60,516 nucleotides of DNA from Hyphomicrobiales bacterium. GTDB lineage: Bacteria > Pseudomonadota > Alphaproteobacteria > Rhizobiales > Rhizobiaceae. Each line of letters starts with the position of its first letter. Position 1 is the first letter of the stretch. A program made the position numbers and the translations under genes. The notes beneath the pieces were generated by a model. It was not told the origin of the DNA and did no database searches. It saw nothing but the letters and a program-made list of their open reading frames with translations. Location of the stretch: positions 1-60,516 of the forward strand of contig JAKDNM010000007.1 in NCBI GenBank assembly GCA_030456445.1, written 5' to 3'. Of the stretch, positions 51,451 to 60,000 are shown piece after piece.

Positions 51451-52431
51451 ATGACCGCATCTACGCCCGGTAAGGATAATTGGGAGCTCAAAAAGGCGTT
51501 TGGCAATTTCCTGACCGGCGTGACTGTGGTGACAACGCAAGACGCCAAGGGCGTTTGTCGCGGCTTCACAGCCAATTCGTTCACTTCGGTCTCGCTCGAT
51601 CCGCCGTTGCTCCTGGTGTGCCTCGATCGCAGCGCGGTCTGTTTCGAGACCTTTGTTGGAGCCGGCCGTTTCGCGGTCAATATTCTCGCCGACGCCCAGC
51701 GTTCCATCTCAAGCGTCTTTGCCTCGAAGAACGAAGACAAGTTCTCCGGACTGGCCTGGCATGCCGTCCACGATAGCCCCGTACTGAATGGCTGCATGTC
51801 GTGGTTCGCCTGTGACGTCCACGATCGCATCGACGCCGGCGACCACATGATTCTTATCGGGCGGGTGCTTGATTTCGGACACCGTCAAGCCACCCCGCTA
51901 GGCTACCATAATGGCAATTACGTCAATTTCGAACTTGAGCGGCATGCCATCGAGGCCCTGCACTCGGCGCCGGTTTCCGTGGGTGCAATTCTCGAGAAGG
52001 ACGGCAAGGTCCTGCTGATCAAGGGGCGCCAGCGCATGCGTCTCCCGCGCGGGCGCAGCCTGGGTGAGAAAAAAGCGGAACCGGGCAGCGTTTTCGCGGA
52101 ACTTAAGAAGGTCGGCGTCCGCGCCTCGGTGAGCTTTGTCTATTCGCTGTTCCATGACGTACACGATCGGCTGCACCTTTACTATCGAGGGACGATCGAG
52201 GACGGACCGGATCCCGCCAACCCCGACGTTACGCTTGTAGCCTTCCAGGATATGGACTGGGATTCGATGTCCGATCATGCCGCGACACTGATCCGGCGCT
52301 ATACCAGCGAGCGTGCTGCCAACCGCTTTGGCGTGTTCATCGGCAGCGCCGCTTCCGGCATGGTAAGCGACGTCGGTTCGGATATCCACGTGCATGGCGA
52401 TGACCAGCTTGGCCAGCGCCATTGTGCCTGA
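51451..52431 (+). CDS. Flavin reductase fused to a degenerate Nudix domain
   Basis: This 326-residue protein starts with a flavin-reductase-like FMN-binding domain. It has FGNFLTGVTVVTTQDAKGVC, FTANSFTSVSLDPPLLLVCL, FAVNILADAQ, and DHMILIGRVLDF with the following HNGNY (residues 1-160). After a short linker comes a Nudix-like domain (VGAILEKDGKVLLIKGR, LPRGRSLGEKKAEPGSVFAE). The Nudix box is broken: REUxEExGU reads AELKKVG, so hydrolysis is unlikely. It probably supplies FMNH2 to the luciferase-like monooxygenase at 41191, with which it shares the operator motif. Three CDSs in between belong to the same regulon region. Confidence 0.86.
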   Translation: MTASTPGKDNWELKKAFGNFLTGVTVVTTQDAKGVCRGFTANSFTSVSLDPPLLLVCLDRSAVCFETFVGAGRFAVNILADAQRSISSVFASKNEDKFSGLAWHAVHDSPVLNGCMSWFACDVHDRIDAGDHMILIGRVLDFGHRQATPLGYHNGNYVNFELERHAIEALHSAPVSVGAILEKDGKVLLIKGRQRMRLPRGRSLGEKKAEPGSVFAELKKVGVRASVSFVYSLFHDVHDRLHLYYRGTIEDGPDPANPDVTLVAFQDMDWDSMSDHAATLIRRYTSERAANRFGVFIGSAASGMVSDVGSDIHVHGDDQLGQRHCA

Positions 52432-52510
52432 TGCGTGACGATGCTTCCGCGATGGATAGATCGTCCGCACACTCCCGGTAAAACCCTTGGTCGATATGAA
52501 GGAAAGCTGC

Positions 52511-52828
52511 ATGCTCGTTGCACTGGATTCCAACACCAGTACGGTTGTCATCGAGGAAGCCGAGACCCTGAACAAATTGTCGGCGAGGGTCGTCGGGCCG
52601 CACCGGTTCGACTGGCTCCCGGCTGGACTCGTCGCGGACGGCGATGGTGAGCATCTGTGGGCGTCCACCATCTGGCTGAAGGAGATGGCCACTCCCAGGC
52701 GCGATTCCGAGATTTGGGCGGCCGACTTCGAGGCCATGGTCAGCTACGCGATGCGCAAGGGCTGGGCGAATCCAGATACCGGAATGGTACGCATCCATAT
52801 AGAGCCTGTTTCCGCCGCGAATGGCTGA
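52511..52828 (+). CDS. Hypothetical protein
   Basis: A 105-residue ORF with AAGGAAAG before the ATG. It contains HRFDWLPAGLVADGDGEHLW and FEAMVSYAMRKGWANPD, and third codon positions are GC-rich as in true genes. I recognise no domain. It lies 79 bp downstream of the flavin reductase in the same direction and may be co-transcribed with it. An upstream in-frame ATG at 52487 is less well placed. Confidence 0.55.
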   Translation: MLVALDSNTSTVVIEEAETLNKLSARVVGPHRFDWLPAGLVADGDGEHLWASTIWLKEMATPRRDSEIWAADFEAMVSYAMRKGWANPDTGMVRIHIEPVSAANG

Positions 52829-53156
52829 AACAGATCTCGGTGTAAAGGCCCGTGAGCTGGCCAGAAATGGCATTTCCTGCGGCAGGCGAGCCTTGAAAGT
52901 ATCCGGTCGGCGGCGCATAGTATCGTCGTTACACAGGCCGGGCCCCTCTGGCAGGCGAGGCGTCGCCTGTGATGTCGGTTTGATCGGCAACGCGCTTACG
53001 CAGCGCAAATCAGGTCCTCTCTTCCAGTTTCGATATCGCCGTAAAGGCGCGTAGCGTTACGCGCGGCGGTTGCGACCGACGATCCGATGCTCACCTGAGC
53101 AATGGGTCGGGGCGTCCGGGCGACGTTTTTGAGATGCGGAATAGCGGGCCGAATTA
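52829..53156. other. Gap without a recognised feature
   Basis: The stretch between the hypothetical gene and the RIME-like repeat shows only shadow frames rich in Arg and Gly. I see no conserved motif, RNA gene or terminator. Confidence 0.3.
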
Positions 53157-53257
53157 GAGCATGATCCGGAAAAGTGGGCACCGGTTTTCCGAAAAGATCA
53201 TGCTCAAACAAAGAGATAAGAGCATGGAGTGATTCAATCCGATCACATCATGCTCTA
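53157..53257. repeat. RIME-like rhizobial intergenic palindromic repeat
   Basis: Two nested palindromes lie side by side. The first is GAGCATGATC (53157-53166) with GATCATGCTC (53196-53205), enclosing CGGAAAA (53167-53173) and TTTTCCG (53185-53191). The second is AGAGCATG (53219-53226) with CATGCTCT (53249-53256). This is the layout of the dispersed RIME-type elements of rhizobia. Its last bases supply the TAG that closes the TerC frame upstream. Confidence 0.82.
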
Positions 53258-53276
53258 GCCACCTTGGAGAACTCCG

Positions 53277-53924
53277 ATAGCCGTTTTTTCTGAGACCGGT
53301 CTGTGGGCGCTTCTGCAGGTCATCCTGGTCAATCTCGTACTCTCTGGCGACAACGCGGTCGCGATCGGCATGGCGGCGGCGGGGTTGCCGGGGCCACAGC
53401 GCAACAAGGCGATCCTGGTGGGAATCGTCGCGGCGACGGTGCTGCGGCTCGGGTTCGCGGTGATCGCCGCGCAAATGCTCGAAATGACCGGATTGCCATT
53501 CCTTGGCGGCTTGCTGCTGCTATGGGTCTGCTGGAAGATGTGGAAAGATCTGCGCGGCGAAGCCGAGGCGTCGGAGTTGGCAGTTGTAGGGGTTGGATCA
53601 TCCGACGCGTCAATCGCTAACAGTCGCCCGGCCAAGACGCTCGGACAGGCAACCCTTCAGATCATCGTGGCAGATGTATCGATGTCGCTTGATAATGTGC
53701 TTGCCGTGGCCGGTGCGGCCCGCGAGCACCCCGCGATACTCGTCTTCGGTCTTCTGCTGTCGATAGTGCTGATGGCGGTCGCGGCCTCGCTCATCAGCAG
53801 CCTGCTCAATCGCTATCGCTGGATCGGCTATGTCGGGCTGGTGGTTATCCTTTACGTTGCATTCCAACTGATCTGGCAGGGCGCTATCGAAGGAATCCCG
53901 CTGATTCAAACAGCGCTTACGTAG
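53277..53924 (+). CDS. TerC/YjbE family membrane protein with apparent ATA start codon
   Basis: This 215-residue integral membrane protein has the two TerC metal motifs. LVLSGDNAVAIGMA lies near 21-34 and DVSMSLDNVLAVAG in the second half. The first motif lies before the first ATG (53370) in the frame. Between the TAG at 53256-53258 and 53370 no ATG, GTG or TTG occurs. GGAG at 53266-53269 sits seven bases before ATA at 53277-53279, giving (M)AVFSETGLWALLQ, the expected N-terminus. The gene either starts at ATA or lost its ATG. YjbE-type TerC proteins are linked to metal (Mn) efflux. The RIME-like repeat abuts the gene. Confidence 0.82.
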   Translation: MAVFSETGLWALLQVILVNLVLSGDNAVAIGMAAAGLPGPQRNKAILVGIVAATVLRLGFAVIAAQMLEMTGLPFLGGLLLLWVCWKMWKDLRGEAEASELAVVGVGSSDASIANSRPAKTLGQATLQIIVADVSMSLDNVLAVAGAAREHPAILVFGLLLSIVLMAVAASLISSLLNRYRWIGYVGLVVILYVAFQLIWQGAIEGIPLIQTALT

Positions 53925-53990
53925 CTCTACGCACCGATCGTCGATCTGTCGACGGGCTGCAAGACAGGACCGCCATGGCTTTGTCCTCTG

Positions 53991-54851
53991 TCACATCGAA
54001 GCGAGTTCGGGATTTTCCCTGACGAGCGCGGTACGGAGCTTTTCCAGGGCGCGGTTCTCTATCTGGCGTACCCGCTCCTTGGAGATGCCGAGACGTTCGC
54101 CGAGCGATTCCAGCGTTGCGCCTTCCTCGCGCAGGCGGCGCTCGCGGATGATCTTCAACTCGCGTTCATTGAGCGCCCCGAGCGCGGTGTTGAGCCAGCC
54201 CGAACGGCGCTCCAAATCGATGGTCTCGCCGACGACCTCGTCTGGAAGCGGCGCATCGGAAACAAGGAAGTCCTGCCGGTCGGAAGCGTTGCCGCCCTCA
54301 TCGGTCAATGGCGCGTTGAGCGAGGCATCGGGGCCGGACAGGCGCGAATCCATCATGGCGACATCCGCTACAGGAACACCGAGCGCGGTGGAGATTTCCC
54401 TGTAGACCTCGGCGCTGGAAAGCATCTCCGATCCTTGGGCGAGGCGGGCTCTCAGGCGGCGCAAATTGAAGAAAAGCGCCTTTTGCGCCGAACTCGTGCC
54501 GCCCCGGACGATCGACCAGTTGCGCAGGATGTAATCCTGGATCGAGGCGCGGATCCACCATGTGGCATAGGTGGAGAAGCGCACCTCGCGCTCCGGCTCG
54601 AAACGTGCGGCGGCCTCAAGCAGGCCGACATGGCCCTCCTGGATGAGGTCGCTCATCGACAGGCCGAAATGACGGAATTTTGCAGCCATGGAAATGACCA
54701 GCCGCATGTGTGCGGTGGTGATCCGATGGAGTGCCTCCTGGTCGTGCTTTTCCTTCCAGCGCACGGCAAGGTCGTGCTCTTCGCCCCGCTCGAGATAGGG
54801 GGCCCGCATGGCTGTCCGGATCATGCTTCGCCTAGCCGAATCTTCATTCAT
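53991..54851 (-). CDS. rpoH2: RNA polymerase sigma-32 factor RpoH2
   Basis: This 286-residue sigma-70-family protein has region 2 (HMRLVISMAAKFRHFGLSMS, DLIQEGHVGLLEAAARF, FSTYATWWIRASIQDYILRN). The RpoH box QKALFFNLRR lies near 123-132. Region 4 reads LNERELKIIRERRL...ESLGERLGISKERVRQIE. The RpoH2 assignment, rather than RpoH1, rests on the neighbourhood (carD, fdxA) and the EcfG-type promoter upstream, as in Sinorhizobium. It directs stress genes, notably oxidative stress, under EcfG control. Confidence 0.9.
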   Translation of the reverse strand: MNEDSARRSMIRTAMRAPYLERGEEHDLAVRWKEKHDQEALHRITTAHMRLVISMAAKFRHFGLSMSDLIQEGHVGLLEAAARFEPEREVRFSTYATWWIRASIQDYILRNWSIVRGGTSSAQKALFFNLRRLRARLAQGSEMLSSAEVYREISTALGVPVADVAMMDSRLSGPDASLNAPLTDEGGNASDRQDFLVSDAPLPDEVVGETIDLERRSGWLNTALGALNERELKIIRERRLREEGATLESLGERLGISKERVRQIENRALEKLRTALVRENPELASM

Positions 54852-54980
54852 CGCGCGCGCTCCTTGACCTCATCGTCGCGCGCCTTAGGTAGTAGTCGAT
54901 AAGCCGGCAGAGAGGCCGGTGTCCCGCGGTGATGCATCGGCGCACAAACGCGCGTCACCGCGCAAGGGGACAGCAGGACC

Positions 54981-55005
54981 AACGCGCCGGTACGTGACTC
55001 GTTCC
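54981..55005 (-). promoter_or_regulatory. EcfG-type (RpoE2) promoter of rpoH2
   Basis: On the minus strand GGAAC (55005-55001), a 16-bp spacer and CGTT (54984-54981) match the consensus of the general-stress sigma factor EcfG/RpoE2 (GGAAC-N16/17-CGTT). The start codon of rpoH2 is about 130 bp downstream, leaving a leader of roughly 120 bases. This places rpoH2 in the general stress cascade, as known for S. meliloti. Confidence 0.75.
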
Positions 55006-55075
55006 ATTACAAAAAGTTCATGGTGAATTGCGGCCGTCGCTCGCGACGGGGGCATCGCGGCCATTTCCGGGCAAC

Positions 55076-55104
55076 AAAAAAACCCGGCGTGTGGCCGGGC
55101 TTTT
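55076..55104. terminator. Bidirectional rho-independent terminator after carD
   Basis: CCCGGC (55083-55088), loop GTGTG and GCCGGG (55094-55099) form a strong hairpin. It is flanked by seven A on the left, which read as a T tract on the minus strand, and CTTTT on the right. It lies 46 bp after the carD stop and ends that transcript. Confidence 0.85.
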
Positions 55105-55144
55105 CGTTCAGAGAAGTTCGTTCAGCCGAAGCGGCGGAAGCGGA

Positions 55145-55717
55145 TCAGGCCGCCTCCTCCTGTTCGGTTTCCTCATTGTCGGCCTTGGCGCCGCGACGCG
55201 GGCCTTTGTTGAGGTTGACCTCGATGAGATGGACGGCTTCCGTCTCGGACACGCGGTTTACCGCGGCGATCTCGCGGGCCATGCGGTCGAGCGCGGCTTC
55301 ATAGAGTTGCCGCTCGGAATAGGACTGCTCCGGCTGGTTCTCGGCCCGGTAGAGGTCGCGCACGACCTCCGAGATCGAGATCAGGTCGCCCGAATTGATC
55401 TTCGCGTCATATTCCTGCGCCCGGCGCGACCACATGGTGCGCTTGACGCGGGCGCGGCCCTGCACGACCTTCAATGCGCGCTCGACATAGTCGGTTTCCG
55501 AAAGCTTGCGCATGCCGATGGAGGTCGCCTTCGCGACCGGCACCTTCAGCCGCATCTTGTCCTTCTGGAAATCGATCACGAAAAGCTCCAGCTTGTGACC
55601 GGCAACTTCCTGCTCGTCGATCGACGAAATCTGGCCGACGCCGTGCGCCGGATAGACGATGTATTCGCCGGTCTTGAAACCATGACGCTGCGCGGGTTTC
55701 TTCTGCTGGGTTGCCAT
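55145..55717 (-). CDS. CarD/CdnL-family transcriptional regulator
   Basis: This 190-residue protein has an N-terminal Tudor-like RNA-polymerase interaction domain (FKTGEYIVYPAHGVGQISSI, AGHKLELFVIDFQKDKMRLK). A helical DNA-binding domain follows (RRAQEYDAKINSGDLISISE, VVRDLYRAE, YSERQLYEAALDRMAREIA). CarD/CdnL binds the polymerase beta subunit and stabilises open complexes at rRNA and growth genes. The terminal basic and acidic tail is common in alphaproteobacteria. It is followed by a strong terminator. Confidence 0.93.
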   Translation of the reverse strand: MATQQKKPAQRHGFKTGEYIVYPAHGVGQISSIDEQEVAGHKLELFVIDFQKDKMRLKVPVAKATSIGMRKLSETDYVERALKVVQGRARVKRTMWSRRAQEYDAKINSGDLISISEVVRDLYRAENQPEQSYSERQLYEAALDRMAREIAAVNRVSETEAVHLIEVNLNKGPRRGAKADNEETEQEEAA

Positions 55718-56074
55718 ACGCCTGCTACTCCTGTCCTGCGGCCGGCCGCCTTGGCCGTTCTAGATTATCGCGATGTCGTCGGAGAGGGCGGGGTCGCTTG
55801 GCCACCGACCAGCCGATGACCAAATAAAGCACCAACTATCCAGCCCAGATTGCCCTGACCCGGATATCGTCGTTCATCTGTCGATGATTGCTGCGGCTTC
55901 GCCTTGGATCAACATCACCACCGGGCGGCACCCGGCATCTTTTGTCTTATGTAACATAAAAATGTGAAAGAATCAACAATTTGCCGCAAGCGCGAAGCGA
56001 ATGCGGTGCAAAATGTATACAAATTTCGACGAAAGTAGAGGAAACGCGGCCTAATCAGCCGGGGCTGTCCGTGG
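55718..56074. other. Intergenic region upstream of carD, AT-rich
   Basis: There is no gene between carD and the end of fdxA. The part near 55930-56000 is AT-rich and on the minus strand holds TTTCACATTTTTATGTTACATAAG, a plausible but weak promoter for carD. No clear terminator follows fdxA. Confidence 0.35.
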
Positions 56075-56413
56075 TCAGTCGCCTTCACCCGGATCGGAAG
56101 AGAAATACTTCTCGAACTTGCCCTGCATGCCGTCGAATTCCTTGGCGTCGGAGGGCTGTTCTTTCTTGGCCGTGATATTCGGCCATTTGTCGGCATATTC
56201 GGTGTTTACCTGGAGCCACTTTTCCAGGCCCGGCTCCGTATCCGGCTTTATGGCGTCGGCCGGGCACTCGGGTTCGCATACGCCGCAGTCGATGCATTCG
56301 TCGGGATGGATGACCAGCATGTTTTCGCCTTCGTAGAAGCAGTCGACCGGACAGACTTCCACGCAATCCATATATTTGCACTTGATGCAATTGTCGGTGA
56401 CGACATAGGTCAT
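56075..56413 (-). CDS. fdxA: Seven-iron ferredoxin FdxA
   Basis: This 112-residue ferredoxin has [17 protein letters not shown] and [11 protein letters not shown], the cysteine spacing of 7Fe (3Fe-4S plus 4Fe-4S) ferredoxins. The terminal extension ([19 protein letters not shown]) is typical of alphaproteobacterial FdxA. It carries electrons in the cytoplasm. The ATG at 56413 is chosen from the family; the open frame continues to 56629 but that part is not conserved. It lies in the conserved helicase/S4/fdxA/carD order. Confidence 0.95.
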   Translation of the reverse strand: MTYVVTDNCIKCKYMDCVEVCPVDCFYEGENMLVIHPDECIDCGVCEPECPADAIKPDTEPGLEKWLQVNTEYADKWPNITAKKEQPSDAKEFDGMQGKFEKYFSSDPGEGD

Positions 56414-56573
56414 CTGGCGGCTCCGGCCTCCGATTTCAGGCGCTTTTGCCGGTGAGGTATCCGCTTTGACGGACGCTTGCAAGGGCGGCATTTCGTGTCG
56501 CGGCGCCGGCCGCGAGGAGCTGCCTCGCGTATATAACGCACTAGCAAGTTTTATGATTCTAGTGGAATTCTTA

Positions 56574-56626
56574 AATTTGACATTCGATCCGGAGGGCGAC
56601 ATCACGCGGGTGTCGAATGTCAAATT
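56574..56626. repeat. Perfect 14-bp inverted repeat between fdxA and the S4 gene
   Basis: AATTTGACATTCGA at 56574-56587 and TCGAATGTCAAATT at 56613-56626 form a perfect inverted repeat with a 25-bp loop. It lies 8 bp downstream of the S4-protein stop and about 160 bp upstream of the fdxA start. Each arm contains TTGACA, so outward or inward promoters are possible; a terminator without T tract or an operator for fdxA is an alternative. Confidence 0.6.
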
Positions 56627-56633
56627 CATTCCG

Positions 56634-57008
56634 CTAGCCGGATTCCCCGTTCAGGCGGTCGAGAGCACGGCGTTCCTTCTTGGTCGGCCTGCCGGCTCCC
56701 GGCGCGCGGGCGGGCGGGGCGCCGGGCGTCTCTTCCACCGCCGGCGTAAGGTCCTCATAGAGCGCCCGCGCTTCGACGGCCGGCCCGCGCCTGACACCAG
56801 AGCCGAGAATCCTGTAGACCAGAACCCTCCGGTCGAGCGTGACGGTCAGCACATCGCCTTGCTTCACCGGATACGCCGCCTGCTCCACCTTCTCGCGATT
56901 GACGCGGACGCGGCCGGCGAGGACGAGCCTGGCGGCAAGAGAGCGGGATTTCGTGACGCGGGCGAAGAATAGCCACTTGTCGATGCGCTGGAGGTCCCCG
57001 GCGGTCAT
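56634..57008 (-). CDS. RNA-binding S4 domain protein (Hsp15-like)
   Basis: This 124-residue protein starts with an S4 domain ([51 protein letters not shown]). An Arg/Lys-rich tail ([13 protein letters not shown]) follows. Hsp15 relatives bind stalled 50S subunits with nascent chains. It follows the helicase gene by 16 bp and is probably co-transcribed with it; this pairing is common in Hyphomicrobiales. Confidence 0.9.
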   Translation of the reverse strand: MTAGDLQRIDKWLFFARVTKSRSLAARLVLAGRVRVNREKVEQAAYPVKQGDVLTVTLDRRVLVYRILGSGVRRGPAVEARALYEDLTPAVEETPGAPPARAPGAGRPTKKERRALDRLNGESG

Positions 57009-57024
57009 CGACGCGAGCGCCCGC

Positions 57025-60000
57025 CTACTTCTTCAACTGGTCGCGGAGCGCCGCGAGCTTGGCGAAGGGCGAATCCGGATCGAAGCGGACAGGCCGTTCC
57101 TCGCGCGGCTTCTGGAAGGCGGGCTTGCCAGTGCCGTTGCGGGCCTCTCCAGGTGCTCCCTTGCGATGGCGGTTGCGGCTCTTGCCGTCACCGTCGTGCC
57201 GGCCGGGCTTTTCCTGTTGCCCGGCGCGGCGGTGACCGGCATCGCGTTCGTCGCGACGAACATCGGCATTCGCCCCGCCGCCCTGGTGCCGGCCCTTGCC
57301 GCCGCGCTGATGTTCGTGTCGCGGGCCGCGCTCGAACCGCGCCGGCCGCCACAGAAGGATCGGCTTCGGCTCCTCGGCCACCATACCCTCCTCCGTGGAG
57401 GCGGGCTCCGTCGCGACGACGACGGTTGGCACGTCTTCTTCGCCTGAGAGAGTGTCGCCACCGGCCTTTTCGGTAGCCGGTGCGGCCGCCTCGGAAGCGT
57501 CGTTCGCCTCGGCTTCCGGGGGCTTGGGAGAGGCAGGGGCATCGGTGCCTTGCGTAACCGTTTCGTCGGTCGCCGGTTCCGCGGCCTCGCTGGCGTCGGG
57601 CGCAATGGCTTCCGCTGCCGGTGCCTGCCGGTTTTCGGCGTCGCCCGTGTCGGCAGCCGGCTCGGCCTCGCTTGCCGGATCGGCAGTTGCCGCTTCGCCG
57701 CCTTCCGCTGCCTCTGGTTTGGATTCCTGCCCGGAAGCTTGGGCTACCGCCTCGACGGTTTCCGCCGCCTGCGCGGCGGCGGCCTTTGCCGCCTCGGCCG
57801 CCGCCGCTGCGTCACGAGCGGCTTGGTCGAGCGCTTCGAGCCGCGCGGCCACCTCGGCGGCCGGCTTCGCCTCGGCGCGATAGCCGAGGCCCTTCAGGAT
57901 TTCTTCCATGTCCTCAGCCTTGGCGCCGAGGATCGACATCATGGCTGGCGTGACGGTGAAGGCGTTGCCGTCGAACGCGCCTTCGGGGCGGGCGCCGGTT
58001 CCGGCCTTCCAGGCAAGCGCGGGACGGATCAGGTCGGCGAGACGTTCGAGGATATCGACGCGCACGGCGCGCCGGCCGAGAACACGGAACCCCGCCAGCC
58101 GGTAGAAGGCCGGATCGAACGCCGGATCGGTCACGATCGAGGTGCGGCCCGCCGCAAGCGATTGCACGACGTCGCCGAAGCCTGTCCGGTCCTTGGCATC
58201 GTTCTTAAGCGCCCAGAGCAGGGTCAGGAGGCCCGCCGGCCCCGGCTTGACCAGCGCCGGCACGAAGATGTGGTAGGCGCCGAAACGAACGCCCAGCCGG
58301 CGCAGCGCGGCGCGCGCGTCCTGGTCGAGCGCCTTCACGTCGGTGGCGATGTCGCGACGGTTGATGAGGCCGAAATTCTCGACCAGCCGAAAGGCGATGC
58401 CGCGCGCCATTCCCGATAGCTGCTCGGCGGTGGACAGGTCGGTCAGCGGCTTCAGCAGGCTTTCGATCTGGTAATTGACGAAACGCTCGGCGCGCGCGGC
58501 GACGTTGTCGCGCGCAGGGCCGGTGAGTTGCTCGTCGGCCAGCAGGATGACGCGCGGCTTCAGCGGGTCGTCGCCGGAGGTCAGCGTCGCCACCGGCGCG
58601 CCGATCCAGCGCACCGTGCCGTCGGAGGCGAGCGCAAGATCGCCATTGGCACAGGCGGAGAAGCGCTCGGCGCGTTCGTCGAACTCCTGCGCCAGCGCCT
58701 TTTGCGCGGCAGCCCTTACCGCTTTAGCATCCTCGCCTTCGGCGCTCTGGTCGGCCGTAAAGCGGAAACCCTGCAATTCACCGACATGGTGGCCCTCCAC
58801 CAAAACGGTGCCCGACGACCCTATTTCTGCTTCCGGCATGCTGTTTTCCCGCAGGCGCTTCATGAGGACGGAAGTCCTGCGGTCTACGAAGCGTTTCGTC
58901 AATCGCTCATGCAGCGCATCGGACAGGCGATCCTCGATCTCGCGCGTTTTCTCCTGCCAGTGTGTCGGATCGGCAAGCCAGCCCGGCCGGTTCGACACGA
59001 AGGTCCATGTCCTGATCTGGGCGATGCGGGCCGAAAGCGTATCGATGTCGCCCTCGGTCGAGGAGGAGCGCTCGACCTGGTTGGCGAGATAGTCCTCGTT
59101 CACCTGCCCTTTGCGCACGAGGTCGAGATAAATGGAGGCGATCAAATCGGCATGCTGCGCCGGCGCTATTCGCCGGTAGTCGGGCAGGGCGCAGGCGTCC
59201 CACAGCATCGAGACGCGCTGGCGGCTGGTGGCGAGGTCGCTTATGCCAGGCTCCTTCGACAGATGCTCCAGCGCGCGCTGGTCGACCGCCGGCAGCGCCT
59301 TCGTCAGGCCGTCGAAGGCCGGCGTCGTCTCGATCGAGCGCTTCAGCGCGTCGAGGCTGGAGAAATCGAAGGAGGCGGTGCGCCATTGCAGCACCTTCAC
59401 CGGCTCGAAATCGTGGCCCTCGATCTTCTCGATCAAATCGTCTGCCAGCGGATCCACCTGTCCGGTGACGCCGAAGGTTCCGTCACGAAGATGCCGGCCG
59501 GCGCGCCCGGCGATCTGGCCGAGTTCGGCGGCGGTAAGATCACGGAACTGGAAGCCGTCGAACTTGCGGTTCTGGGCGAAGGCGACATGGTCGACATCGA
59601 GGTTGAGGCCCATGCCGATGGCGTCGGTGGCGACGAGATAGTCTACGTCGCCGGACTGGTAGAGCGCTACCTGCGCGTTGCGGGTGCGCGGGCTGAGCGC
59701 GCCCATGACGACGGCCACGCCGCCGCGCTGCCGGCGAATGAGTTCGCCTATCGCATAGACCTCGTCGGCCGAGAAAGCGACGATCGCCGAACGGCGCGGC
59801 AGCCGCGTGATCTTCTTCTGGCCGGCATAGGCGAGGTGCGACATGCGCGGCCGCGTGACCGTGGAGACGCCCTTCAGGAGCCTTTCCAGGATGCCGCGCA
59901 TGGTGGCGGCGCCGAGAAGGAGCGTTTCCTGCCGGCCGCGCAGATTGAGGATGCGGTCGGTGAAGATGTGGCCGCGCTCGAGATCGCCTGCAAGCTGGAC

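Noticed and set aside
53157-53257. Small RNA or CRISPR candidate
   Set aside because: The paired nested palindromes fit a RIME-type dispersed repeat better; no promoter is visible.
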